Below are positions 25,716 to 35,700 of a stretch of DNA of 64,000 nt, piece after piece. Made by a program: the position numbers and the translations under genes. How positions within the stretch are numbered: the first letter of the stretch is position 1; each line of letters starts with the position of its first letter. Source of the stretch: Aptenodytes patagonicus (lineage: Eukaryota; Chordata; Aves; Sphenisciformes; Spheniscidae); NCBI RefSeq assembly GCF_965638725.1, contig NC_134950.1, positions 144,885,636-144,949,635 on the forward strand. The letters run 5' to 3'. The notes below the pieces were generated by a model. The model was not told the origin of the DNA. It did not search any database and saw nothing but the letters and a program-made list of their open reading frames with translations.

Positions 25716-28700
25716 CTCGAGTGAAAGAACAGAGAAGTGGCTGTGTTACGGCCGGAGCTCACCGTGCACATCAGAACAGCAAACTAGTGAATTCACATCC
25801 TTCTTTCTCTTATTTACCTTCCCATCAAATATAAAAGATCTTTATATAAACAGAGCCAGCACTAAGCAGGTGCGGACTTGGCTTCCTTCCACTTTTTCAC
25901 AGCCCGATATTCGCAGAACATGTGAGTATCACTGGGAATGTATATGCCACTCGGAACAGCAGGTGCTGCATAGTTAAACTTGCATTTTTTTAATTAGCCA
26001 ATATAGTTTTACTAAGCTGCAGATCACACTCTCCCTCGGCATCAGCACAACTTACGGTCAATGAGTTCAGGATCAGTAACTTTCAATTCAATTTCAAAGT
26101 ATTTATGACTTTAGGTGGTTTTCCCAAACAAAACATTCAGTAACCATTTTCAGTGGTAATACAAACTCTCACCTTGCGGTTCTACAACAGCAACCATGCG
26201 TCTTGAATGGGAGTAAAGACCTGACTAGGAAAGACAATTTACTTACAGGTTACCTGGGGTTATTTTGAACAACGGTTAATAAAACAGCCTATTGTGTTAT
26301 GAGAGAACATAATATGCGTGACACTTTGCACGACATTCATAGCAAAGCAGTACTGATGTAGGTAAGCCTGCACAGAACCCGCCTGTGAAGAAGAAACGGG
26401 TTTAATTTGTGTTCACTGAGACGAGCACATGCAGCACTTGTAGTAATGGTGTCTGCGGAGCCTGAAGGTGCACAAGCAAATCCCACCAACTCCAGAGGAT
26501 CCTTGTCCACGCACATCTCTCATGTCCCTTCCCTATGTCAGCAGAAACTCTCCTTAGGTGCTCGAATACCTGATGTGAGGACACGCTCCCGGCTCTGTCC
26601 CCACCTCCTCCCTTCCTACCTGCAATCCCTGCGGAGGCACAGCAGTGCAGAGTCAGCAGCAGGAAACAGCTGTTGGCCAGGCCGCTACATGACTAGTATT
26701 TCTAATTTAAGGCCCCTTGCCTTCTTTGTTAATTATATTTTACTCCAGAGGTAAAATTATGACAAGAGAACCAATTAATTTACCTGCTGTATCACAGACC
26801 AACAGAGCATGGCCTGTGCAAAACTAAGCTTTAAGCCATCAGAAAGAACTCAGAGTTAATTCCCAATTAAACAGCACATAAAATGAGGTCTAACTACCTC
26901 TAGCTGCCTTACATCAAGTAAGAATTTGGACCTACAAATCCCATTACACGTGCCTTGCTCTTCTGTGCCTTGCAAGCCCTATTCATTCAAATTGGGGCAC
27001 CTTATGCCATAGTAAAGTGTGCTCCAAAGTATGTGCAGGACCAGGGTTTTTTTACTTCAGTCAGCATGACCAGGATCTTTTTCACATATAAGAAAAATAT
27101 GTCTGCTTAAATACACATTCAGACATTTTTATTCATTGAAAAAATTATTCAGTTTTTTGAATGAATATACAACCTCTTTGTGCTGTAAAGGTATAGGAAG
27201 GGGTCAAGAAAACTTTGGCTAAATGTTTTTACTTTTGGTGACAACAGAAGCGTGGCTTCTGCATTTCCCTGTCACACCCATACAGGTACCAGGGGACCGT
27301 GGCAACTACGACACAGATTTCATTCTCACAGTGAAACTTCTGCTGTAATGCACTGGGAAAACTGAGGATGTTGTCTGTGCTTTACTACAGGTGATTTGAA
27401 AATATCCTTCTCCCTAAAGTGATCAGGCTTTTGGTTTATTCCGAAAATTTAGGCAAGAATTTTAAATTATTATTATTATTACTATGAAAATCAAAATCTG
27501 TACATCCTACAGAGTATATTTCAGTTGCTTGGGAACTCTCTGAGGGATAATATAGATATCTATAGTACTTGGATGTGGAGCCCTTGATACTGCTGGAGCT
27601 TTAGACTATACCATAACATCTACAATCACCGATACCTAACTGACAGCTAAAACGTAACTGTGGCTTTCTTATTTTCTGGGCTAAACACCTAGACCTGCAA
27701 TGTAATTAGCGTGACTAATGCCACTGATTCCCACATATAAATGTATTTTTAGTCCTAACGAGAAGCGTTTATTTAGATGTAGTTTGCTTCTGCTGGCATG
27801 CAGAATAAAAAAGAAGAGAGTAGTAGTTTTATCATGGAGCAAGATCAGTTCTGCGTGTCTTTCAACTACAGAAAATGTGCAAAAATACGAAAATTTCACT
27901 GGAAACTACTTCACCTGTGGAAAGGAACAATCAGTGTAGATGACTAAAAGTGCAGTGTTTCTACCGGACAAGGCTGGATGGATCATGGCTCTGCACCGGC
28001 AGTCCTTTGGCCCCCGCCCTCTGCCCGAGCGCTGCACAGCAAGTGAAGCGGGGGAGCGGGGCCGGGGGGAGAGGGCGGCCGCGGCCGCGCGGCTCCTCCC
28101 GCAGCCCGGCCGGGTGCGGTGCGGTCCCGACCGGGACGGGACAGGGAGCGGCGCCGCAGCGAGCCTTCCCGCCGGCACACCACCCTCTCAGCTGGCACTG
28201 GCAGATCCCAACGCGTTTTACAGAGGAGGGGAACTGAGCTCGACGCGCTCCTCCCTCGCCAGGCAAGGCTGCCTTGTGCTGGCACTGGGCTCCAGGGACC
28301 CGCGAGGGAGGGGAGCGCCAAATGCAACGGGAACAGCCGCAGCCGGCGGGCCCGTGCCGGCCCCATCGGGGCGCCTTATCCCGGGGGCGGTGCGCCCCTT
28401 CCCCCCTCGCTCCACAGCCACCCCCGTGAAGGACCGGCGCTCCTACACGGTGCTAGCGGTGGTATGTGGCCAGCGCCGTCACCGGTCCCTGCCCCAAAGG
28501 GGGTGGCTGGACTCGTCGCTGCGAACTGCTGTCGTCCCGAAACAGCCGGGGCTCTCCCGGAGAGCGGCTCCCGAAGCCCCGCTGCCTCTGCCTTCGCCGG
28601 GCTCGCCGCGGCGGGACGGGGCGCTCCCGCTCCGCGCTGGGCTGCCGCGCCCGGCCCCGCCGCCCGCCCGACGTGCCCCCGGGCGCCGCATGAGCCCCCG

Positions 28701-28891
28701 CACCCCCGCCCGGGGAGTAACGGGCTTCTCCCGGCCCCGGCCCCGCCGTCCGCCCCGGCGGCCGGGCAGCGTCCGGCCCCTTCGCGGCCGCTCACCGGCT
28801 GCCTCTCCAGCTTCACTTCTTTCCGGAGCTGCTCCACTTCCATTTTCAGTTTGTCCTTCTCGCTCAGGTCCTCAATGTTGATGGCTGGCAT
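25590..28891 (-). CDS. GNG11: G-protein gamma-11 subunit (two coding exons)
   Basis: The coding exons are 28796-28891 and 25590-25715, giving 73 residues, the same length as mammalian GNG11. The protein is a heterotrimeric G-protein gamma subunit that pairs with G-beta through an extended coiled coil and is anchored in the membrane by a C-terminal prenyl group. The N-terminus MPAINIEDLSEKDKLKMEVE and the segments KNYIEERSGEDPLVKG and NPFKEK are diagnostic. The protein ends in the CAAX box CVIA, where final Ala favours farnesylation. GNG11 is preferred over the retinal paralogue GNGT1 because of EQLRKEVKL, VSKCSEEIKNYIEERS and the single Lys in FKEKGG (GNGT1 has FKELKGG). The N-terminal INIEDL and LER are GNGT1-like, which fits their common ancestry. 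The intron is phase 0, between residues 32 and 33. The gene is divergent from TFPI2, as in mammals. Confidence 0.95.
25716..28795 (-). other. GNG11: GNG11 intron 1
   Basis: A 3.1 kb intron. The part near exon 1 (about 27990-28795) is a CpG island with long open frames on both strands that arise from GC-rich composition rather than coding. The remainder is AT-rich and includes a short (ATT)n run at about 27467-27480. No other feature is seen. Confidence 0.85.
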
Positions 28892-29255
28892 CGTCTACAC
28901 TGCCAAAGCGCGGAGGGAGGGAGGACAAAAGGTTACCTCTGGGCAGCGAAGGCGCCGGGGCCGCAGCCCCCGGGCGGGCGCGGGGCGGCGGGGCGGCGGG
29001 GCGGTGGGACGGCCGCCCCCGGCCCGCCCCCGGGCTCACTCACACGGTGCCGTCCGGGCTGCCCCGCTGCTCGGCGGCGGCGGCCGGTTCCTCTCCGGCG
29101 CGCCTGGCACCCCTTCCCCGCGCCGTTCCGGCCTTTAAACCGCCACGCTAATCCCCCCTAACCGGATTAAAGCCCGCCGCCCGACCCGGCCTCCGCTGCC
29201 GGGGCGTTGACACGGGCCCTGCCGGCACAGGGAGGGTCGTCCCGAAACAGCCGGG
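28531..29255 (+). repeat. Exact 20-bp dispersed repeat in the GNG11 CpG island
   Basis: GTCGTCCCGAAACAGCCGGG occurs at 28531-28550 and again at 29236-29255, same strand, 705 bases apart, flanking GNG11 exon 1. The flanks differ, so it is not part of a longer duplication that I can see. Confidence 0.85.
28796..28891 (-). CDS. GNG11: GNG11 coding exon 1
   Basis: The exon encodes residues 1-32 from the ATG (complement 28889-28891) to a Pro codon, followed directly by the GTGAGC donor. The frame stays open beyond the donor into the GC-rich intron, but gamma-subunit similarity stops exactly at the splice site. Confidence 0.95.
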
Positions 29256-29339
29256 CAGGGCGCTCGGCAGGAGCGGGAAGCTGCACCGACCCTCCTGTGC
29301 TGGCCTCCCCCCTCCCCTCCCTCTCTGCCGCCGCTGTGG

Positions 29340-31900
29340 GGCAAACACAGCGAGGTCGGCCGGGTGTTTTGGCCCAGTGGTGAGGTCTTTCTCCCCTGTC
29401 ACCTCCTTCTGCTCCTCCTGGCCCTTGCAATGAGTCTTATTTGCCTGCTCCATCAGTGTCCCTGGGTTCTGTGCTCCTCTGCCCAGCAGCTAAGGCAGCA
29501 GCAGGTGGTTTGCATGGGCACATTCCTCGATACTTGTGCATTGAAATTACAAATGGACTGGACTAAAGGTAGGGGAAGGAACCGCTCTTAGGTCAAGTGT
29601 CCCGGCAGGCGGCAAGGCCGTCAATGGCAGACACAGCAACTTTTGTTGGTAGGTATGTCTGTAAAGCAGAGTTGCAGCTCTGTGTGAGCGGGATGTCATG
29701 CCCGACCTGCACAGAGCATCTCTGGAGTCATGGAGTCATGACGGGTGTTGAGGATGGGGCACTGTCTGTAAGAGAAATGATAGGTTAAAAGAAGGAGCTA
29801 GGCCATTCTTCTCCTGTGGTTGCATATACTTTCGAGGTCTAGATTCCAAACAGGGCGCTGTTGGAACAGGGTGGTCCCTCCATGTGTGTTTGTACAGCAC
29901 CTAGCATCTCTGATCCCAGAGAAAGCAGCTGCTTTCCTACAAAACCAGTAGAGGCAGAATCCACGACCTGTTACACTGAACAAAACTGCAGGCCATTAAA
30001 ATGGGCCTGTATGAGTCCGTCTGTTATCCGGCACTTCAAAGGTCCCTATAGGCAGTTGCTCCTTCCTCTTTCCACCACTGGTTTTTCCCCTTAAAGACAC
30101 TCCTTTCTCCTCCCCTCTCCACTCACCAGATGTAAGCAGCTGTCAGCAGTATGTAAGATTTACATCTTTCTTCTCCAGTGCTGCTCCTATAGTGCTCTTG
30201 GGGTTTGTATTCATTTTATTTTAGCCAGTTCACTAAAATCAGTTCCTCTTCCTCTCCCTCTGGCTATTACCCCCCCTTCCCAGCTGCTGGTATGCAATTT
30301 CTATACACCCATAATCTACACTGGCAGCTGCATCCCCAAATCCCACCAGCTGCTGGTCCCTGGGCCAGTCAAAACAGGTGGAAGGAGCTGGCTGGCCAGT
30401 GTCTTAGGGGAGCCAGGGCTGTTGGTGAGAGCAGAAACATTGCGGTGCAGATAGGTGGAGAGCGTGTGGTGTGGTGGTGGCAGGCGTAGGGTGTGGGAGT
30501 GATCTGAGGGTGGGCTCTGGCACATGGTTAACAAGTTTAGGGTGGGAAGGACAGTTGCAGCTTGGTTGATAACCCTGTAATGGAAAGCCTGCAGTGAGCT
30601 GTCTGCTGACATGACTAGCTCTGCTAATTGCAGTTAGTAAAGGACTTTGTACCACTTGATACGTTAACTTTTACTCTAATTCATATATTTTTAAAGATAC
30701 TTACCCAATCTAAGTGAATTTCTTTGCTGTTACAGCAAAGGAGCAGCTGAATAAATACTGCACTGTGCTGCAGCATTGATGGATAGGTGGGTTTAGCTCA
30801 AAATTTGATTTGTATGTGTGCGTGCACAGAGGAAGTGGAAAATATGGAAAATATTTGCATGACAGCATTCATTTTGCTGCTATTGTTTAAAGTGGTATTT
30901 CAATGACTTTCTTTGCAATTCCTACAAAATCCAATGAAAACTAAAGGACATCAGTCTAGTCATATTAAAATCACTTGAGAGTTTCCTAATGTTAGAAAGA
31001 TGGCCTTTTGATTTTTTCTGGAAATAGAAAATGTATGTTAGTTTGCTTCCGCCGTCCCCGAGGGACCTAAGCTTTATTATAGTGCTGTGCTTAATAAGCT
31101 TAAAAAAACCCCCTAAAAATAAGGACACCTGTTACTAACAGTTGTAGCTATAAGATTCCAAAACATGACAGATGTGTCCCATGGTGATGTCTCAAACTGT
31201 ATCAGGTTTATGTTCTGTTTTTGTCACTAAAGCACCCACTTGTCCTTTGGCAACTGGAGATTCTGAAAAAAAGGAACAGTGCTGAAAAAGGAGGGAGAGA
31301 GGTGCCATGCATATCCTCCCAGAAGCCACCTAGGTAGGGTGGGGGTGGAATTTGCTCCTCTTTTTTGTCTTTATGAAAAATAAAATTATGTCAGAAAACT
31401 AGGTTGTAATCCTCCATGAGATAAGAAGAGCAGAGAAGCCATGAAGAGAAAGCCAGTTGCTGAAATAATCAGGATGCTATGAAGTTCCTCCACCTTAGCC
31501 CGTACAGACTGTGGCTTCTTTCCTGCAGGCCACAGATTTCCAGGGCCCTGTATCGCAATCCCATCGACAGCAGCGCCTGCCTAAAGGACTGAGGCCCAAC
31601 ACCGTTGCTGTAAAGGCAGTGGAGAAGAACAATAGGAGATCAGATTAGTTTATTGTTATCTATAGAGAGCACGCCTAATTTGCAGCCACTCATCTCTCTT
31701 ACTGTATTAAATCTGGAGTAAACACTAATTAATGTAATGGCTCTAATAGATTAGCGAGGGAAAGTATGCTGTTCGCTGCTCACCCCCTCCTCCCCCAGAT
31801 CACACCGGATTGCCTGGTGAGGTTAAAATCTACAGAATAAGCCAAGCCATGGTATTTTCTGAAATCCATCTCTCTTTGAACTAGCCAGAGGTTTCATCCA
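29340..31900. other. Intergenic region between GNG11 and TFPI2
   Basis: Separates two divergent genes. I see no exon, tRNA or transposon. An AT-rich stretch at about 31630-31760 with TAATTAATG-like and TTATCTAT motifs has the look of a possible regulatory element upstream of TFPI2, but nothing in the sequence proves it. Confidence 0.6.
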
Positions 31901-32249
31901 TTCAGCCCCTCGGGTTTCCCAGGAGTCCAAGCCCGCCGACGGTGCCTCGGTTTTCTCAAGTTCATTAGCGTTATACATAACGGTATTAAACTAGTAACCC
32001 GGGTTTATTGGCGTTATCTCTAGTGGCACTCGCTAAGCGGCCGGTGCTTGACCCGGCTGGATCAGGACCCGCCGGAGGCTCCCGTGTTTGATTTCCAGCG
32101 TCCTGCCGCCCTCTGCCCGGAGCCTCCAAATGGGGAGCGGCCGCCACGGGGGCGAGGGCGAGGGGGGAGAGGACTTTCACTAAGTGACCCGTCCCGGATT
32201 TCGCCGTGATTAACAGGAAACGCTCCCTGAGCATCATCCCCTAATGTGC

Positions 32250-32285
32250 GGGGGGCGGGGGGGACGGGACGGGACGGGACGGGAC
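32250..32285 (+). repeat. G-run with (GGGAC)5 tandem repeat
   Basis: A G-rich run is followed by five perfect GGGAC units at 32261-32285. With at least four G-tracts of three or more, it meets the sequence rule for an intramolecular G-quadruplex. It lies about 0.3 kb upstream of the TFPI2 TATA box. Confidence 0.85.
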
Positions 32286-32590
32286 AGCCGTGGACCCCGG
32301 CCAGCTCCCCGCAGCCCCGCGACCGACGCCCCTCCGCCGCGGGCGGCGCAGCCAGTCCCGGCGGCGCCCCCCACCTGGCCGCGGCTGCTCCCCCTGGCCG
32401 CAGGCTCCCCGGCGGCGGCTGGGCGGGGGTTGGCCCGCGCCCCCCGGCGCTCGGGCTCACGCAGGCGCGCAGCCTGCCGCGCCCCGGTGACGGCCGGGTC
32501 GGCGGGGACCTGCTGCCCCGCTGAATCAGACCTTCCCCTCCCACCACATGCGCAAGGAGGGAGGCGGCCCGGGGAAGCCGTCTCGGCGCA

Positions 32591-32596
32591 TATAAA
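32591..32596 (+). promoter_or_regulatory. TFPI2: TFPI2 TATA box
   Basis: TATAAA in the context GCATATAAAGCGC, 94 bases upstream of the ATG, so transcription is expected to start near 32620. The combination of a TATA box and a CpG island is consistent with an inducible gene. Confidence 0.75.
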
Positions 32597-32684
32597 GCGC
32601 TGCCGTCGGGCCGGGCAGCGCCGCTCGCTCCCGAGACCCCGCTGCCACCCGCCCGCCCTCGCTCCCTTTCGCTGCCGCCGCGAC

Positions 32685-32766
32685 ATGGCCGCCGGCCACC
32701 GCTTCCCGCTGCACGCGCTGCTGCTGCCGCTGGCCTGCGCGGCCCTGGCCCCGCGCACCCTCACAG
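32685..32766 (+). CDS. TFPI2: TFPI2 coding exon 1 (signal peptide)
   Basis: Begins with an ATG with G at -3 and +4 and encodes a hydrophobic leader (PLHALLLPLACAALA), with likely signal-peptidase cleavage after Ala22. Ends in phase 1 at CACAG before the GTAGGA donor. Confidence 0.94.
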
Positions 32767-35700
32767 GTAGGAGCGGCCGCTCGGCGGGACCCCGCGGGCG
32801 GCTACGGGGGGCCGGGGCCGCCCGCGCCGCTGAGGTGGCTTCATCCCCGGTCGCTGGTGTCTCCCGCAGAGAAGCAGCGCGCCTGCCTGCTGCCCCGCGA
32901 CGACGGCCCCTGCCGCGCCCTGGTGCCGCGCTGGTACTACGACAGGTACACGCAGAGCTGCCAGGAGTTCACCTACGGGGGCTGCCACGGCAACGCCAAC
33001 AACTTCCTCACCCTCGACGACTGCGAGAAGAGCTGCTGGACCATCAAGAGTGAGTCCGGGGACCGGCCCGCCGCCCTCCTCAGCCCCGGGGGTCGACCCG
33101 ACGGGGCCCAGTTCCCCGGAGTGCCCCCGGGGTGGCGGGGGGGTGGAAGGGGCCTGTGGGAGCACCCGGGAGGCTGTGCTGCTCGCGGGATGCTTTGTAC
33201 CCACCCCGTCTGTCCCTCCTGCTTGTTGCAACTGCCTCACTGATGTCCGTTTTACGCGGGGAAACCGGGGCGAGTCGCCTCAGAGGCGACATGCGGAATT
33301 TAACTATTAATATTTTAAATGTAATTTAATATTATAACTAGTTGCTAATTAATGCATCAGATTCCTCCTGTAAAGCTTATCCCACTTTATTAAAGAATGC
33401 AGGTAGTGGGACACGCTGTGACTTGCCTGCGACCGGAGTAATAGCGTTTTGTCTACACTACCATGTTGTTCAGTACGGGGAGCATGAAGGGTTGATTTTA
33501 CAGAGGGTGAAATTATTTTTATTGCAGAAGTGCCCAAATTATGCCGGATGGAGGCTGATGGAGGACATTGCAGGAGTTATCTAAAAAGATACGCCTTTAA
33601 CTTGAGCTCGATGAGGTGTGAGGAGTTCATCTATGGTGGCTGTTACGGAAATGGCAACAACTTCAGAGATTTGCAGTCTTGTGTGGACCACTGTCTGCCA
33701 GAGAAAAGTAACGGTTGTTCCAAATTTTTAATAAAATAGATGGTTTGAAAGCGATATGAAGATGATATTTTATTTGATGTTTTCCTCTGGATACCCATAC
33801 AGTGGTATTTTTGAAGACTTCTGTGAAGCAGATGTTTATATTGTCTGCAGACTTTCATGTGTCACTTGTCTCAGCTGTTACCAAAAGAGCAAAATTGCTG
33901 TGTTAGTCTAATATTGTGACCTTAAATATGCCCACAGCTACACCCAACCGATCTCTTGCCTTCTAGAGAGCTGTACGTGTGTAATCTGAAGGGAACTAAC
34001 GTTGGAGATCTGTGTTGAGGCAGATGTATGAGGCGTTATGGCAGTCACGTTCAGGGCAATGATATCCTATTATAAAGTGGAAGTGCCTTTCTAAAATTCA
34101 GGCCTGAGAGATGGCGTTAGGTGACCTGGGTTTTTCGCACTCGCCAGCTCAACTGATAAAAGCTTTTTGCCTGTCGTGACTCTTCATTGTTTCTCCATAC
34201 AAGCTCTAAAGAGGAGAGGTGGTAATTATGAGCAAGAGACTATAGCTAAGTGTTGTCATAAACACTGGGTTAATATCCAGTGCAAGATAGGATCTTTGAA
34301 GAAGAGAGATCTATCAGAATGTATAAAAGCTGTCACTGCCTAAGCTTTATTAGTGCTTGATGAGACAGTTATTTTTGGCTGATGACAGATTGTCAGCGTT
34401 TTCTTAGGTGAATGCTGAATTATTTGTAATTTCTCTGTTGCACGTCCAATAAATTGATAAAAGGTCTCCAGCAAAAAAAAGTAAAATTTTGTTGAGGCAA
34501 AATGAAACATGAGTCTTTTGAGGGAAGTGGTGGGTTTTGTACTTTTTGCTGCAAGCAGGCAGGATTTGCTGGCAAAGTCATAGCAAAGATAAACAAAATA
34601 GTGCCTTTTTTCTCTACAGAGGTAGTCCCACTGGAATTACTGTTATATTCCTATATATATGGAATAAGACTTCCAGCCAAACTAAATATCTCAGCTGTCA
34701 TATGTATGGCACCACAAATGGGGAAAACTGATGAATTTCACTTGTGGGATAGTAAACCTATTTTCTGGGACTGTCTGTTGCTTTCTCAAATTCATAACTC
34801 ACAGGAATAAGATGTAGTCAGTCTCTGAAGTCATCGGTAACAGTCATGTCAGTTCAATGGGAACAAGAGCTGTTTAGCCATGAAATTTACTGCAGGGTAA
34901 ATTTTAAGAAGCCAGGCGTAGAGATTACATTTATGTAATTTTTCTTTGTCTTTTTTTTCCCTTCTGTTTTGTTTCAAGCTGGTCCCTTGCTATGCTATAG
35001 CCCAAAGGATGAAGGATTGTGTTCTTCTTCTGTACCTCGCTATTACTATGACGCCAAGACTAAATCATGTAAGGTGTTCAAATATACTGGCTGTGGTGGA
35101 AACACCAATAACTTCGTTACTGAAACAGATTGCTACAATGTCTGCAGAAAAGGTAAGATTTTTTTGTATTTTATCAGTCACACGCAGATAAAGCAATCCA
35201 AATACTCACCTTGGCTTGTTACAAGTATATGCTTTTTGCATTTTGGACTCAGTGTTTTCAAAGGCAGGGAAAACTGAGATGCAACACTGAATCCTTCTGA
35301 CAAGAACAGTGCGATGCGAGGTGGTTACACCATTTCTGAATGAAATGTAGAGAAGAGCACACAAAAAGACTAATTAACTTACTAGAGCCCACAAGGAATC
35401 AGTCTTTAAACTGTTCAGTACCAGCATGAACACTAATTAAGGTCTCATTTTCTTACAGGTATTTTAAAGTAGGATTAAAGTAAGTTGTGAAATCAATTTA
35501 CTTTTTTCCTTCGCATTTTCAGCAGTTACCATCCTCCCCTGATTCCCTGCTGCCTGTTCCCACTTTCCATTCCCATTACTAAAGATTTCTGCCTCATCAG
35601 TTGTGCCGAGTCAACTGTTTCTGTGGCCGTGGGGGGAAGGGTTGGGAATGATAATCGATTTTTCTCAATGGTTTTATTCCAATCAGCTACTGGCTGTGCT

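Larger units (their letters stand above)
27990..29340. promoter_or_regulatory. GNG11: CpG island: GNG11 promoter, exon 1 and intron 1 start
   Basis: Dense CpG sequence surrounds GNG11 exon 1, with CGGGG tandem units at about 28977-29008 and GC boxes. A TTTAAA element about 240 bases upstream of the ATG (near 29134) might serve as a weak TATA-like element. A 20-bp sequence is repeated exactly at 28531-28550 and 29236-29255, on either side of exon 1. Confidence 0.75.
31900..33220. promoter_or_regulatory. TFPI2: CpG island covering the TFPI2 promoter and exons 1-2
   Basis: CpG-dense sequence runs from about 0.8 kb upstream of the TFPI2 start into intron 2. It contains a G-rich stretch at 32250-32285 with five tandem GGGAC units that could form a G-quadruplex on the plus strand. 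Long open frames here on both strands result from composition. Confidence 0.75.

Noticed and set aside
27940-28881. 313-codon plus-strand open frame over the GNG11 CpG island, and a 339-codon frame at 28119-29138
   Set aside because: Both arise from GC-rich composition, which removes stop codons. They are low-complexity (Pro, Arg, Ala, Gly), overlap one another and run antisense over GNG11 exon 1.
32244-33053. 269-codon plus-strand open frame across the TFPI2 promoter, exon 1 and exon 2
   Set aside because: It reads through the promoter, intron 1 and exon 2 out of frame. The Kunitz cysteine pattern is found only in the spliced frame.
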